From Hyaloscypha bicolor E (taxonomy: Eukaryota; Ascomycota; Leotiomycetes; Helotiales; Hyaloscyphaceae): DNA of 64,000 nucleotides. Location: contig NW_020194664.1 of the NCBI RefSeq assembly GCF_002865645.1, forward strand, positions 244,104 to 308,103, given 5' to 3'. Made by a program: the position numbers and the translations under genes. Numbering within the stretch: position 1 is the stretch's first letter; each line of letters begins with the position of its first letter. Below, one piece after another: positions 50,300-61,887 of this stretch. The notes under the pieces are model-generated. The model had not been told where the DNA came from. It worked only from the letters and a program-made list of their open reading frames with translations, and ran no database searches.

Positions 50300-51900
50300 G
50301 AATTAGAATAATATTTCTCTTCTTTATCTATTTCTGCTAGTAAGGTTTTAAAAGCATTACTTACTAGTTTGTCCTTATTACTCTCGTTATTCTTTTCTCT
50401 TTTAAATTTAGTAATATACTATATATAAGTATTACTAAAGCATTTATTAAAGTTACGGGTATTTCGGGATCTAAATTAGTAAATGTTTCTATTCTTAAAT
50501 CGAGCCTTCTTAGCCTCTTATTTTTTTGGTATATGCTTTTATAAGCAGTATTCGGGTCTCTTATATATAAAACACGACTTTAGAGTATAATTATTATAAT
50601 TATAAGGCTTGAAATAGTTATTACGGGTTCTGAAGTTATGGCTAGGTCTATATTATTAATTTCTGGACGGATAGTAATTTAGAGAGTTTTGAGAATAGTA
50701 TTATTAATTAGTAAAGTAGGTTTTAGTAATAATTTATTACTTCTTCTTATAAGTAATAATAGATAATTAGAGCTTATTAATAAGCTAGCCGAAATTATTA
50801 GAAGAGTCCGAAACTATATATTAGTATACTAGTAAGCCTTAATAAGAAATAATAATCTTATTATATAGGAATTTAGTACTTTATAAGGCAAGAATAAAGC
50901 TATACTATAATTTATATAGGTTATTAATTAGTATTTGGACAAGCTCAAATATTGTCTTTTTAGAGTCCTTTACTATTATAATTACTAAGGTAATAGTATT
51001 CTATTTATCTAAATTTCAATAATAGAAACCGGAGCCTTTAAAAAAGCTACGAATATTTATATAGGCCTCTTTATATATATGGCTCGAGAGCTAGTTATTA
51101 TAGAAGTAGTCTTATACTAGTCCCTTTAATATAGTAAGAAAAGCTCTTACTAGTACCTTTTCTAGGAGCTTTATATATTAGTAGATATTAAGAAAAATAG
51201 TAAGTTTATAATTAAAACTATTATTAGTTCTATTATATTTCTATATTTTGGAGTATATCTTTATTACTTCCTTAATAAGCTTCCTAATAGAAATAGTAGG
51301 TACTAATTAATAGTAGTTCGGGTTCGGTAGTAATACTAGTAGTAGTAAAGATAAAAGTAGTAAATAGTCTTAATTTAGAGGAAGTAAATAAATAGCTTGA
51401 TTTCTTAACTGAGATTATCTAGTTCCCTTATATCTAGTTTTATTTAGAATAAAATAAACTAATATAATAGGTTCCTAAAGAAGATCTATTCTAATTAGAT
51501 TATTATTAATAATATTAGCTTTATTTCATATACTCTTTATCTCTTTTTAGGTAAGATTAATAAAGAATTATATAATAGTAAGGTTTTTATAGTTCTATTT
51601 AATATAGATACTATTATATTAAAGTTGGGCTTAAAGATTTTATATAAATATATAATTAATTAGATTATATACTATAGTATTAAAGTTTTTAAAGTTATCC
51701 TGGAATAAATCCTATAGATTATTATTACTTTTCCTATATAAGATATACTAATATATTTTAGTAGTTATATATTTCTGAAGTTTAGCCTTTATTATAGTTA
51801 CTAAGTTAATACCATTCTCCTATTTCTTAATTAGTTTCTTTCTCTTATTAGTATTTATACTAAACCGAGTTCAGGTTCTCTCTAGTATATATATATAATT
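50300..51900 (-). pseudogene. Copia gag remnant of the nested element
   Basis: RIP-mutated colinear copy of 41585-42730. Beyond that point it continues into a zinc-knuckle region (SCFIYKRPEYCL-KH at about 50600-50550) that the 35380-44577 element lacks. Several knuckle positions are changed by RIP-type transitions. Confidence 0.7.
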
Positions 51901-52506
51901 CGTGGCAGGAGGGGTTTAAAGGTAAAATAGTTTATAGTAGGTTTATAGAAAGGGTTTAGTAATAAAGATATTTAGATACCTGGTTTAGATATCTAGTTCA
52001 GATACCTGATTTAGATACCAGATATCTAGTAGGATATTAAAGTAAATATTTCGCTCTTAAATATTTCATTTATAATAAGAAATTTAGAAAGTGAAATATT
52101 ATAATTCCGGAAGGGTCTAAAGCTTAAAGAACTCGATTTAATAATAAAATTGAAGTAGTAGTTAAAGAGCTTTAAAAGTATATATAGGATATATATTCCG
52201 GAAAGAGGGTCCTATAAATACAAGTATTATATAAGTAAAAAAAATAGTTTCTAAGAAAGTAGTCTTAGGGCCAAAAGAAGTTGGTTTTAAAAAATAGTAA
52301 AAGTTAAATAAATAGATAATTAAGTAGCTAACTACTTATTAATTAGTAAGAGCTAGATATCTTTTCTATAGGCTATTAAATACTTTTATAAAGTTAATAA
52401 GTAGTTCCTCCCTTTAATATAGAATAGACTAGATTTGTCTTAGGCTACTAAATACTTTTAGGACTAATCTAAAATCTTCTCTAATCTATATATATAAACT
52501 AATTAG

Positions 52507-52819
52507 TATTAGTTTACTAGTAATATATAGTACTATTATATAGGTATAGAAATACTAGTTATATTAGTTACTAAAGTTTTTATTATTTAGAAATAGGAAT
52601 TATAGTATTATAGTATTAATATATAATCCCTAAATCTACTAAGCTTAAAGGAATCTAGTTTACTAGTCAAGTTACTAATAGAATACGAGGTTATATAACT
52701 ATATCCTATATCCCATATCCTATTACCTATATTCTATTACTTATATCCCATTACTTATATCCCGTATCTCATATCCCGTAACTATATATATAACTCCCAA
52801 AGAAATAGCTATACTAATA
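52507..52819 (-). repeat. 5' LTR (313 bp) of the nested Copia element
   Basis: Equal in length to the 3' LTR, with scattered transitions. Confidence 0.9.
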
Positions 52820-53623
52820 ATAATATAATTCTAGATTAGCTTTTATAGGTATATAATAATTCAAATAAATAATTAAAGGCTAAAAACAAGCTTTATATTC
52901 TCTATTAAGGTAATAATTCTCTTTTTATCTATATTACTAAGTTTAAATATATTTTATATAAAATAAATAACTAAAGCTAGCTAAATATTAATAAAATTTC
53001 TAGCTCTTATAATAGTCTTAATTCCGTAATTTGCTTTTATTTAGCCTAATAGCTTATTTTATCTAGGGTTTATATTGATTTCCTATATATAATTTAATAG
53101 CTCTTATTAAAAATAACTATATTACTATATATTATAACTTTTAGAATTACTAGTAATTTTATAAATATTAATAAACTAATAATTAATATTATTATACTAG
53201 TAATTAGTACTTTTATATTATTCTCTAAACTAATTTTACTAGCTATACTAGCCCGTTTTATCTTAAAAGAGCTTTACTAGCTATATTATTAAACTAGTAA
53301 ATATATTAGATATAGATTTCAGAATTACTTTATTAAGAACTATAGCTTGGCTTCTATAAATACTATTACTAGTTCTGGTTATAAATGAGTTATAATTATT
53401 ATAATTAACTAATATTCTAATTCTGGTAGTAATTCTAGTAATTCTAGAAAAGGGCTAACTTTAGATCCGGCTTTTAATTATATATAAAGAACTAATTTTA
53501 TAGCTAGTAATTAGAAATAGAGTTCTTTTTCTTTATTTTATTATTTTTATTATACTCGCTTTAGCTTTCTCTTTATTTTTACTATATTAGTATTCGGGTT
53601 AAGCTTTTTAGAAAAGGAAATAA

Positions 53624-53855
53624 TATAATAGCTAGTATTATATAATTGGTTTTAGCTAAAAGAATTAGTTTTAGCTAAGATTCCAAGCTATAGTTTAAAT
53701 TAAGCTCGCTTTCAAAATTCGGTATTTTAGTAGTTTTAACTATATTTATTTATTTATTACTATATCTTATTTCTTTTTTTTAGCTTTAGATTCTATAAAA
53801 TATTAGAATTATAAATCTTTAAGTATTATTTTATTATTTTATTTCTATTATTATA
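53624..53855. repeat. Right LTR of the gag-only element
   Basis: Matches 45706-45939. Confidence 0.87.
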
Positions 53856-54104
53856 AAAATAATAAATATTATATTTTAATATATTATTAATTATAACTAT
53901 TTAAATATTTTCTATTTATTTAATAGGCTTTCAAATATAGTTTTTATTTATTATTTAATATAAAAAATAAAGAAAATAGTTATAAAAATAGTAGAAATAA
54001 AAATAATAAAAATATCTAAAAAGCTTTTAATAAAAACAAAATAGAAATCTAAATAATATTTTATTTATTTATTTTTATTAATAAAATTTTAAAAGTATTA
54101 TTCT

Positions 54105-54245
54105 TTAATTTATTTTTATTAATTTATTTTTATTAATTTATTTTTATTAATTTGTTTTTATTAATTTGTTTTTATTAATTTATTTTTATTCATTTATTTT
54201 TATTCATTTATTTTTATTAATTTATTTTTATTATTTTCTTTTTAT
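54105..54245. repeat. TTTATTTTTATTAAT tandem repeat
   Basis: About nine 14-15 bp units within the RIP-mutated pol/gag of the host element. The open frame across it encodes only a hydrophobic low-complexity peptide and is not a gene. Confidence 0.8.
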
Positions 54246-54972
54246 TATTTTTCTTTCTTTTAATTCTAGTAATATATTATATATAAATATTATTAAAATA
54301 TTTATTAAAATTATAAGAGTTTCGAGATTTAAATTAGTAAATATTTCTATTTTTAAATTAAAGTTATTTAGTCTTTTATTTCTTTAATATATATTTCTAT
54401 AAATTATATTTGGATTTCTTATATAATTATTATAATTATAGAACTTAAAATAGTTATTATAAATTTCGGAATAAATAATAGCTTAAAGAATTTTAAAAAT
54501 ATTATTATTAATTAGTAAAATAGATTTTAATATTAATTTATTACTTTTTTTTATAAATAGTAATAAATAATTAAAGCTTATTAATAAGCTAGCTAAATTT
54601 ATTAAAAGAGTTTAAAACTATATATTAATATACTAATAAGCCTTAATAAAAAAAAATTTATTATATAGGAATTCAGTATTTTATAAAATGAAAATAAGGC
54701 TATATTATAGTTTATATAAGTTATTAATTTATATATAAATAAGCTCGAATATTGTTTTTTAGAGTTTTTTATTATTATAATTACTAAAATAATAATATTT
54801 TATTTATTTAAATTTTAATAATAAAACTATAGTTTTTAAAAAAGCTATAAATATTTATATAAGCTTTTTATATATAACCCGAAAACTAATTATTATAAAA
54901 GCAGTCTTATATTAGTTCTTTTAATATAATAGAAAAAGCTCTTATTAGTATTATTATATTTTTATATTTTAG

Positions 54973-55193
54973 TATTAGTTTACTAGTAATATATAATACT
55001 ATTATATAGTCGTGGAATGCTATTTATATAAGATTAGTAAAGTTATTATTTAGAAGTAGGAATTATAGTATTATAGTATTAATATATGATCCCTAAATCT
55101 GCTAAGCCTAAAGGGGTCTAGTTTACTAGTTAAGTCACACATATAATACGAGGTTATATAATCCAGGAAATTCATAGTATAGCTATTCCAATA
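54973..55193 (-). mobile_element. Solo LTR (221 bp) of the 236-bp subtype
   Basis: TATTAGTTTACTAG..GCTATTCCAATA with duplication TTTAG at 54968-54972 and 55194-55198. Inserted in the gag part of the host element. Confidence 0.9.
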
Positions 55194-56026
55194 TTTAGAA
55201 TATATTTTTATTATTTTCCTAATAAGCTTTTTAATAATAATAATAAATATTAATTAATAGAAATTCGAATTTAGTAATAATAATAGTAATAATAAAAATA
55301 AAAATAGTAAATAATCTTAATTTAAAAAAAGTAAATAAATATCTTAATTTAATTAGCTAATTAATTAAGAATATTTAATTCTTTTTTATTTAGTTTTATT
55401 TAGAATAAAATAAATTAATATAATAAATCTTTTTAGAAAATTTATTCTAATTAAGCTATTTTTAATAATATTATTAATATTAATTCTATTTTCTTATTTC
55501 TTAATTAGCTTTTTTTTCTTTTTATTATTTATATTAAACTAAGTTTAGTTTATTTCTAGTATATAAATATAATTTATAATAAAAGATATTTAGATATCTA
55601 ATAAAAATATTAGATATCTAATTTAGATATTAGACATTTCAGATATCTAAATACTAAATATTTAGAAATATTAAAAATATTAAAATAAATATTTTACTTT
55701 TAAATATTTTATTTATAATAAGAAATTTAGAAAACAAAATATTATAATTCCGAGAGAATCTAAAGCTTAAAGAGTTTAATTTAATAGAAAAATTAAAGTT
55801 TATAATTAAAAGGCTTTAAATATATATTTTAAAAAAAAATCCTATAAATATAGATATTATATAAATAAAAGAAATAGTTTCTAAAAAAAAGTAATCTTAG
55901 AACTAAAAGAAATTAATTTTAAAAAATAATAGAAATTAAATAATTAATAAAAGCTAGTACTTTTTTTTAGATTATTAAATACTTTTTTAATTTACTAGAT
56001 TTTTCTTTAATTTATAAATATTAGAA

Positions 56027-56233
56027 ATATTATTTATATAAAATTAATAAGATTATTATTATTTAGAAATAAGAATTATAATATTATAATATTAATATAT
56101 AATTCCTAAATCTATTAAATCTAATAAAAACTAGTTTACTAGTTAAATTATTTATAAAATATAAAATTATATAATTATATTATATATTTTATATTTTATT
56201 ATTTATATCTTATATTCCGAATTCTATAATTAT
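56027..56233 (-). repeat. Right (5') LTR of the host element, interrupted at 56233
   Basis: Follows the 313-bp LTR subtype with about 40 bp missing near its start. The last bases resume at 58271-58277 after the inserted element. Confidence 0.7.
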
Positions 56234-58265
56234 TATAATAGCTAATATTATATAATTAGTTTTAGTTAAAGGAATTAGTTTTAGTTAAAGGAATTAGTTT
56301 TAGCTAAAGGAATTAGTTTAGCTAAGGTTCTAAATTATAATTTAAATTAAGCTTATTTCTAAATATCGGTTTACTAGTAATATATAGTACTATTATATAG
56401 GCATGGAAGTACTAGTTGCATTAGTTAGTAAAGTTGTTATTATTTAGAAGTAAGGATTATAGTATTATAGTATTAATATGCGATCCCTAAATCTGCTAAG
56501 CCTAAAGGGGTCTAGTCTACTAGTTGAGTCACGCATGTGACGCGAGGTCACATGACCCAGGAAATTCGCAGTGCAGCTATTCTAATACTAAAGTTTAGTA
56601 TTTTAATAATTTTGGCTATATTTATTTATTTACTATTATATTTTATTTCTTTTTTCCTTAGTTTTAAATTCTTAAAATATAAGAAATTTTTAATTTTTGA
56701 GCCTTATTTTATTATTTTATTTCTGCTATTATATTATTTAAAGCTTTAATATTTTTAATAATAAATATTAGTATTATAAAACCTATAATCTTTTATTTAT
56801 TTATTTAATTAGTAAAATATTACTTCTAATAAAACCTTTATTTTATTTAGCTTAATAAAATATTATATTATTTTTAAATATCTATTTTATTTAATTTATT
56901 AGAGAATATAGTTTTATTTTTATAATTTTTTAATATTAATTTTATTAATATTTCCTTAAAAATAGATTCTATTTTCTAATTTCAGGTTTAATACGAATTT
57001 AATAGCCTATATTCGAAAATTACTATTTTATAAATAGCTTTTATAAAAACTCAAGCTTTCTAATTCTATCTAAATTTCTCTAACTTTAAGAAATTTATTA
57101 GAAGTATTTATAAATTTAATATCTGGCTTCTATTAATTAAAATAAAGCTAGCTATTAATAGTATAATAATTAGAAATACTATAGCTTAATTCTATTATTT
57201 TTATTTAAAGCTTAATTTGTTTATTTAATTTATAGTTTTATTATAGTTCTTTTATATAGAATATATTTAATTATAGAATTATTAAATAATTCTAGATTAG
57301 CTTTTATAAGTATATAATAATTTAAATAAGTAATTAAAGGCTAAAAACAAGCTCTATATCTTTTACTAAAATAATAATTTTCTTTTCATTTATATTACTA
57401 AGTTTAAATATATCTTATATAAAACAAATAACTAAAGCTAATTAAATATTAATAAGATTTCTAGTTTTTATAATAGTCTTAATTCTATAATTTATTTTTA
57501 TTTAACCTAATAGCTTATTTTATTTAGGATTTATATTAATTTCCTATATATAACTTAATAGCTTTTATTAAAAATAGCTACTTTATTATATAAGACTATT
57601 TCCAGAATTACTAGTAATTTTGTAAATATTAATAAACTATTAAATAGTACTTTTATATTAAGTCTAGTATTTATTTATTAGAACTATTAAAAATCTAGCT
57701 AGTATTTTAAATATAGTTCTTATAAATACTAGATAAAGAACTATTTCTAGCTACTTAAAAGTACTTCTTCTAGTTCTAGTTTTAGTAAACGAGTTATAAT
57801 TACTATAGTTAATAATAATTCTAGTAATAATTCTAGTAAATTTAGAAGAGAACTAATTTTAGATATGGTTTTTAATTATATATAAAAAACTAATTTTGCG
57901 GCTAGTAATTAGAAATAGAGTTCTTTTTCTTTATTTTATTAATTTATTATACTTGTTTTGGCTTTTCTTTTATTTATATACCTTTATAAATTCTAATATT
58001 TAAAACAAACTTTTTAAAAAAGGAAATAATATAATAACTAGTATTATATAATAGGTTTTAGCTAATAGAATTAGTTTTAGCTAAGGTTCTAAGCTATAAT
58101 TTAAACTAAGCTTATTTTTAAAATTCGGTATTTTAGTAGTTTTAGTTTTAATTATATTTATTTATTATTATATTTTATTTCTTTTCTTTTTAGCTTTAAA
58201 TACTCAAGATATAGGAAATTATTAATCTTTAAGCCTTATTCTATTACTCTATTCCTGCTATTATA
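56234..58265. mobile_element. Second gag-only LTR element, with nested solo LTR
   Basis: LTRs start TATAATAGC (56234) and TATAATAAC (58030) and end CTGCTATTATA (about 56734 and 58265). Duplication ATTAT is at 56229-56233 and 58266-58270. The left LTR is split by the solo LTR 56364-56587. The interior matches the interior of 45706-53855. Confidence 0.87.
56364..56587 (-). mobile_element. Solo LTR (224 bp), weakly RIP-mutated
   Basis: TATCGGTTTACTAG..GCTATTCTAATA with duplication CTAAA at 56359-56363 and 56588-56592. Its right half keeps GAGTCACGCATGTGACGCG, so it is younger or less mutated than its surroundings. Confidence 0.92.
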
Positions 58266-58282
58266 ATTATACTAATATTTAT

Positions 58283-59260
58283 AATTCTTGCTTTTTTATA
58301 ATAAGTAATTCTTTAAAATTATTAGGCTTTAAACTAATAATATTATAAAAATAAAATAACTATTATTTTAAAAAAACAAAATTCTTAAGTAAAAAACATA
58401 AATGCCTTATTTTTAATTATAATTTCAAGCTTAATAAAAATATTAATATTATAAATAATAAGAACATTATTTATTAAGATTTCTTTATTAAAAACTAATA
58501 TATTATTTAGTTTAGTAATTAAAAGCTTTATATAACTTATTAATTATTATTTAAATTATTAAATTATTAGAAACTAATATAAAAATACTTAATAAATATA
58601 TTTTAGTTTTAATAAATAGAATTAAATATATTAATATTATTTACTAATTCTTTATTAAATATAAGAGAGTTATTAAAAGTATTTTAGTTTTAAAATTCTA
58701 TAATATAACTTATAGCTTTAATTAAATCTATAATTAGTAAAGTATTAAAAAAATTAGTATTAATTATTTATATAAATGCTTTATTAAATTAGATATTATT
58801 TAAAAGAAATATCTAATAATTAAAATAATATATTTTTATTAAATATATAAATAATAAAAAATTATATAATTAAATATAAAAAATAAAATAAAAAATAAAT
58901 ATATAAAACAAAAATATAAAATAAAAGAATATTTATAAATATATAAAGTATTTAGGAAATCTAATATTAGGCCAAATTAAGAAATTAGTATATAATTAGA
59001 AAAAAATACTATTTTTCGCGTTTTTAAAGAAATTTTAGTATTAATATAATTATTTCTTAGAAAATATATATATAATTATAAGATTTAAAAAACGAAATAT
59101 AAATATTAAAATATAAAATATAAAATATAAAATATAAAATATAAAATATAAAATATAATTATATGATTTTATATTTAATAAATAATTTAATTAATAAACT
59201 AGAATTTATTAGGCTTAGTAAATTCAAAAATTATATATTAATATTATAATATTATGATTT
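58283..59260 (+). mobile_element. 3' fragment of another Copia copy, forward orientation
   Basis: Colinear with the reverse complement of about 48000-46800 of the nested Copia element, followed by its 3' end and an LTR from 59039. The preceding bases match the clean segment 44255-44341 in RIP form (TTTTTCGCGTTTTTAAAG). The LTR fades out at about 59240. The 5' part was not found. Confidence 0.65.
59096..59165 (+). repeat. AAAATAT heptamer run inside an LTR
   Basis: About eight units at the position where the 313-bp LTR subtype has GGGATAC units. RIP of every G and C in GGGATAC gives AAAATAT. Confidence 0.75.
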
Positions 59261-59544
59261 CATTTATTATTTAATATAATTAATAATATATAAACTTATA
59301 ATTCTTATTATAAATTATTTATATAATATTCTTTAATTTATATATTTTCTTAAATATAAAATAATATAATTAGAGCTAAATAAAGTTTCAGTTTTAACTA
59401 AACCTTATTATATATTTTCTTTATTAAATATTTTATAGATAATTAGTATTATATAAGACAGGGTATTGCATTTAAGCGGGAAGTCGAGTAGTATTTGTGC
59501 GTCGCCAAAGGAGCCCTTATACATTTATCTACTCAAATCGGTTT
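59261..59544. other. RIP boundary
   Basis: AT-rich until about 59460, then abruptly normal composition. No gene. Confidence 0.6.
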
Positions 59545-61349
59545 TCATCCCCTGTTCAAGAATCTCCATCTCGCATTTAACCAATCAAGCTGCTCTTCGC
59601 GAAAGTTATCCTTCTCCACATGTAAGTTAAGCGTATTGGCGAGGGTTGCGTTGTAGACGAAATTCTTTTCTGAGGTCTGCGTATAAGCCGGCCAATGCGG
59701 AATCCATTTCAGTCCATGTTTATTTGGATCCCCGTAATTTGCAAAACTGATGAAATGTACCTGCATTGCATAGCTAACATTGCGCATTGCTGGTACATCA
59801 GGGAGGGAGGGGTACGGTGAACCGCTGACATATGGGAGCGCAAATTCAAAACTAAGCTCTGCACCATGTTCAGCAAATCCAACACCTAGGCCTGGCGTAT
59901 AGACTAGAGGGATGCGGCTGGGATCGACATCCCAGCGGAATGAGTATACTTTCTTTCTAGTGAGGCTGGACCAGGACTGAGCTGTCAACCGTCGTCCGGC
60001 CTGCATAGCATAGTCATTGATAAAGCCATAGATGCGTCGCGTTTGATTTCCAGACTTGATACCGATTGTAGCCGTCAGCTCAGGCCAGTTTATGCTCATT
60101 GGCTCCGAGTAGGGTGGGTATTGTGCGTCTTCCGGCCATAGCTTGAGCACTTCCTGCACCATATCCGGTCCTAAACCGAAAGCCGTGGTCAGGATATTTG
60201 CAAACTCTTCGTTGGTATTGATGGCAATTTGTGCACCAAGCGCCTCGGACATGCCTTCATCGGTATTACAGCCGATGAGAATGTCCACAGGTGCGAGTAG
60301 AGCAGGCTTGTGTGCGTATGCGACACTAGCAGAGTTTCGGATGATATCTCCATCGATCATGGGCTGGAAATTCAGCAATCCGCCCAAGGAGGTGAGAGTT
60401 GCGTTCAAGGTTGCAAAAGGGACTATCAACATCGTCAGAAACAGATTTCGCAAGCTGCAAAATTGAGTGGCGGGCTGTGTGACTTACGTTCGCGCATACA
60501 CTGGAGGGAATCGATGGCGTAATAGCATCCAGTCGCGTTGGCCACATTATCATAGCTCGTCTGCGCTGTAGTTGGATTACCAGCGCCTACCCCGAATGCG
60601 GTGCCGCTTACTGCAATTGCTTTCTGGAAAAGGTCACTGTTATCTCCTCCGTAGGCCATATTCAGGAATCCGATGGAGAATGCACCCGCGCTCTCGCCCC
60701 ATATTGACACATTATCGGGGTCACCACCAAAGCCCCCGATGTTCTCCTTTATCCATTCCAGTGCCTTCCACTGATCACGAATGCCCAGATTCGTAATTCC
60801 TTGCGATTGAACCTCGATGCTGTAGACAAAGCCGAACATGCTAAGGCGATAGTTGATGCTGACAACTATCACTGGCTTCTTGATTGCAACTGAATTCTGC
60901 ACAATGAAGGATGTGTTAAACTCGCGGTCGTTGATGCTGCCTTGACGGTAGCCACCACCATATATCCATACCAAAACAGGTAGCTTTGCCCCAGGTCTTG
61001 TTCCAGCAGGTCTGACGACATTGAGGTTCAGACAGTCTTCGCCGGATTCTAGGTATGGAAGCAGATTGTTGGTTCCAAAGCCAGAACAAGTTAAGCCGGG
61101 TTCGATTGCATCACGGAAGCCGCTCCAGGTCTCTGTCAGCGACTCGGCCAAAGCGAAACGTGGCGCGTGGGCGAATGGAATGCCGCGAAATATCTCTTGG
61201 GATAGCTGAGGGACGCGAACACCGGTGTAGGTGCCATTCTTCGTTCTTGCAGCAGTTGCAACGGGCGCGGTTGATGCATAAGTTAGCGGATAGGAATAAC
61301 AATGGTTAATTAGTGAGCCTGCGCAAACAAGGAAAAAGGAGAGACGCAT
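59545..61349 (-). CDS. Secreted type-B carboxylesterase/lipase
   Basis: Two exons, 61349-60488 and 60422-59545. The intron 60487-60423 (GTAAGT..TTTCTGACG..GATAG, 65 nt) joins CMRE to L-PFATLN. The start ATG at 61349 gives 579 residues opening with a hydrophobic signal sequence (MRLSFFLVCAGSLINHCYSY). Catalytic features: oxyanion loop YGGGY at about 130-134, nucleophile Ser220 in GESAG, Glu343 in NTDEGM, His473 in AEHGAEL. The EDCLNLNV signature is at 104-111. Several N-glycosylation sequons. Length and all triad residues are normal for the family, which hydrolyses carboxylic esters (lipids, plant esters, xenobiotics); the substrate cannot be told. No premature stops although it lies only about 85 bases from RIP-mutated DNA. 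Confidence 0.93.
60423..60487 (-). other. Intron of the carboxylesterase gene
   Basis: Donor GTAAGT, branch CTGAC, acceptor TAG. A nearer CAG at about 60453 would put a stop in frame and so is not used. Confidence 0.85.
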
Positions 61350-61817
61350 TATGACGTTAGCACGTACGAGACCTTGGCTTCCTCGCAGTCCCAACGACCC
61401 GGATTGCGAAATGTCAGGGCATATTTATTATACACTTCTCCCCAGACCCCACAGGAACCGCGAAGTCTTGTGTCATCGGGTAAGCACAATTATAAACACC
61501 GATTGTGGAGAAACATAGACTCCCATATTTCCGATGATCTAGCTTGATGGAGTAAGTAGCTCGTACAATGGACAATAAAAAGGACCGAGCGGGAGAGCCT
61601 CCGGAATAGCGCCGAGTAGATAAATGTTTTTTCCCGTGCGCCGCATTTTCCGTGCTACGCCTACTCGTTCGGCCGGGCTCACCTGGTTCTCGCTTAGCAC
61701 GCTTACCAGGTGAGGGAGGGCAATACGTAAAAACCAGCAATATACAAATGTAAAACCCCACCAAAAATCAATTATTCGCATATGATTTTGGGAGCAACGG
61801 CACGCAATTAATAACTC
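61350..61817. other. Upstream region of the carboxylesterase and flank of the piggyBac element
   Basis: Normal composition; no gene or clear regulatory motif. Open frames here are short and overlapping. Confidence 0.5.
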
Positions 61818-61887
61818 GTTAAGAAGCGGGAATAGTTTGGTAATACTGAAACTTCTACCCTCTAAAATTTGAAGCCAAAAATTCGTA

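Larger units (their letters stand above)
46474..52819 (-). mobile_element. Ty1/Copia element, full length with 313-bp LTRs, RIP-mutated
   Basis: LTRs 46474-46786 and 52507-52819 (313 bp each), TATTAGTTTAC..AGCTATACTAATA, have the duplication ATAAT at 46469-46473 and 52820-52824. The target is the interior of the gag-only element, whose sister at 56234-58265 keeps the uninterrupted sequence (about 57280-57300). On the - strand the order is leader (52500-51950), gag (51900-50300), pol, and RNase H (47400-47100) near the 3' LTR, as in Copia. Confidence 0.92.
45706..53855. mobile_element. Gag-only LTR element (about 1.8 kb of its own), holding a nested Copia copy
   Basis: LTRs 45706-45939 (234 bp) and 53624-53855 (232 bp), TATAATARCTAGTATTATATA..CTATTATTATA, are flanked by AAAAT at 45701-45705 and 53856-53860. 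Removing 46474-52819 leaves about 1.3 kb of interior that matches the element at 56234-58265. No pol domains were seen in the interior; a Gypsy-like gag reading is possible but weak. Confidence 0.87.
33254..58277 (-). mobile_element. Host Ty1/Copia element of the transposon nest (mosaic, interrupted)
   Basis: The pieces 33254-35374, 44583-45700, 53861-54967, 55199-56228 and 58271-58277 align in order with the complete relative at 46474-52819, and join across insertions marked by duplications TTAAT, AAAAT, TTTAG and ATTAT. Terminal LTRs are 33254-33488 and 56027-56233 plus 58271-58277. The two LTRs belong to different subtypes (236-bp type on the left, repeat-bearing 313-bp type on the right). 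Outer flanks show no shared 5-bp duplication (ATAAT versus TTTAT), so the element may be a recombinant. All coding is RIP-destroyed. Element order on the - strand is gag, pol, RNase H. Confidence 0.75.

Noticed and set aside
54166..54387. Hydrophobic 73-codon frame
   Set aside because: Encoded by the TTTATTTTTATTAAT tandem repeat; not a membrane protein gene.
56537..56749. 70-codon hydrophobic frame
   Set aside because: Spans the junction of a solo LTR and another LTR; chance frame.
61349..61394. Upstream TTG as start of the carboxylesterase
   Set aside because: ATG at 61349 is immediately followed by a signal peptide; starting at TTG would place 15 extra residues before it.
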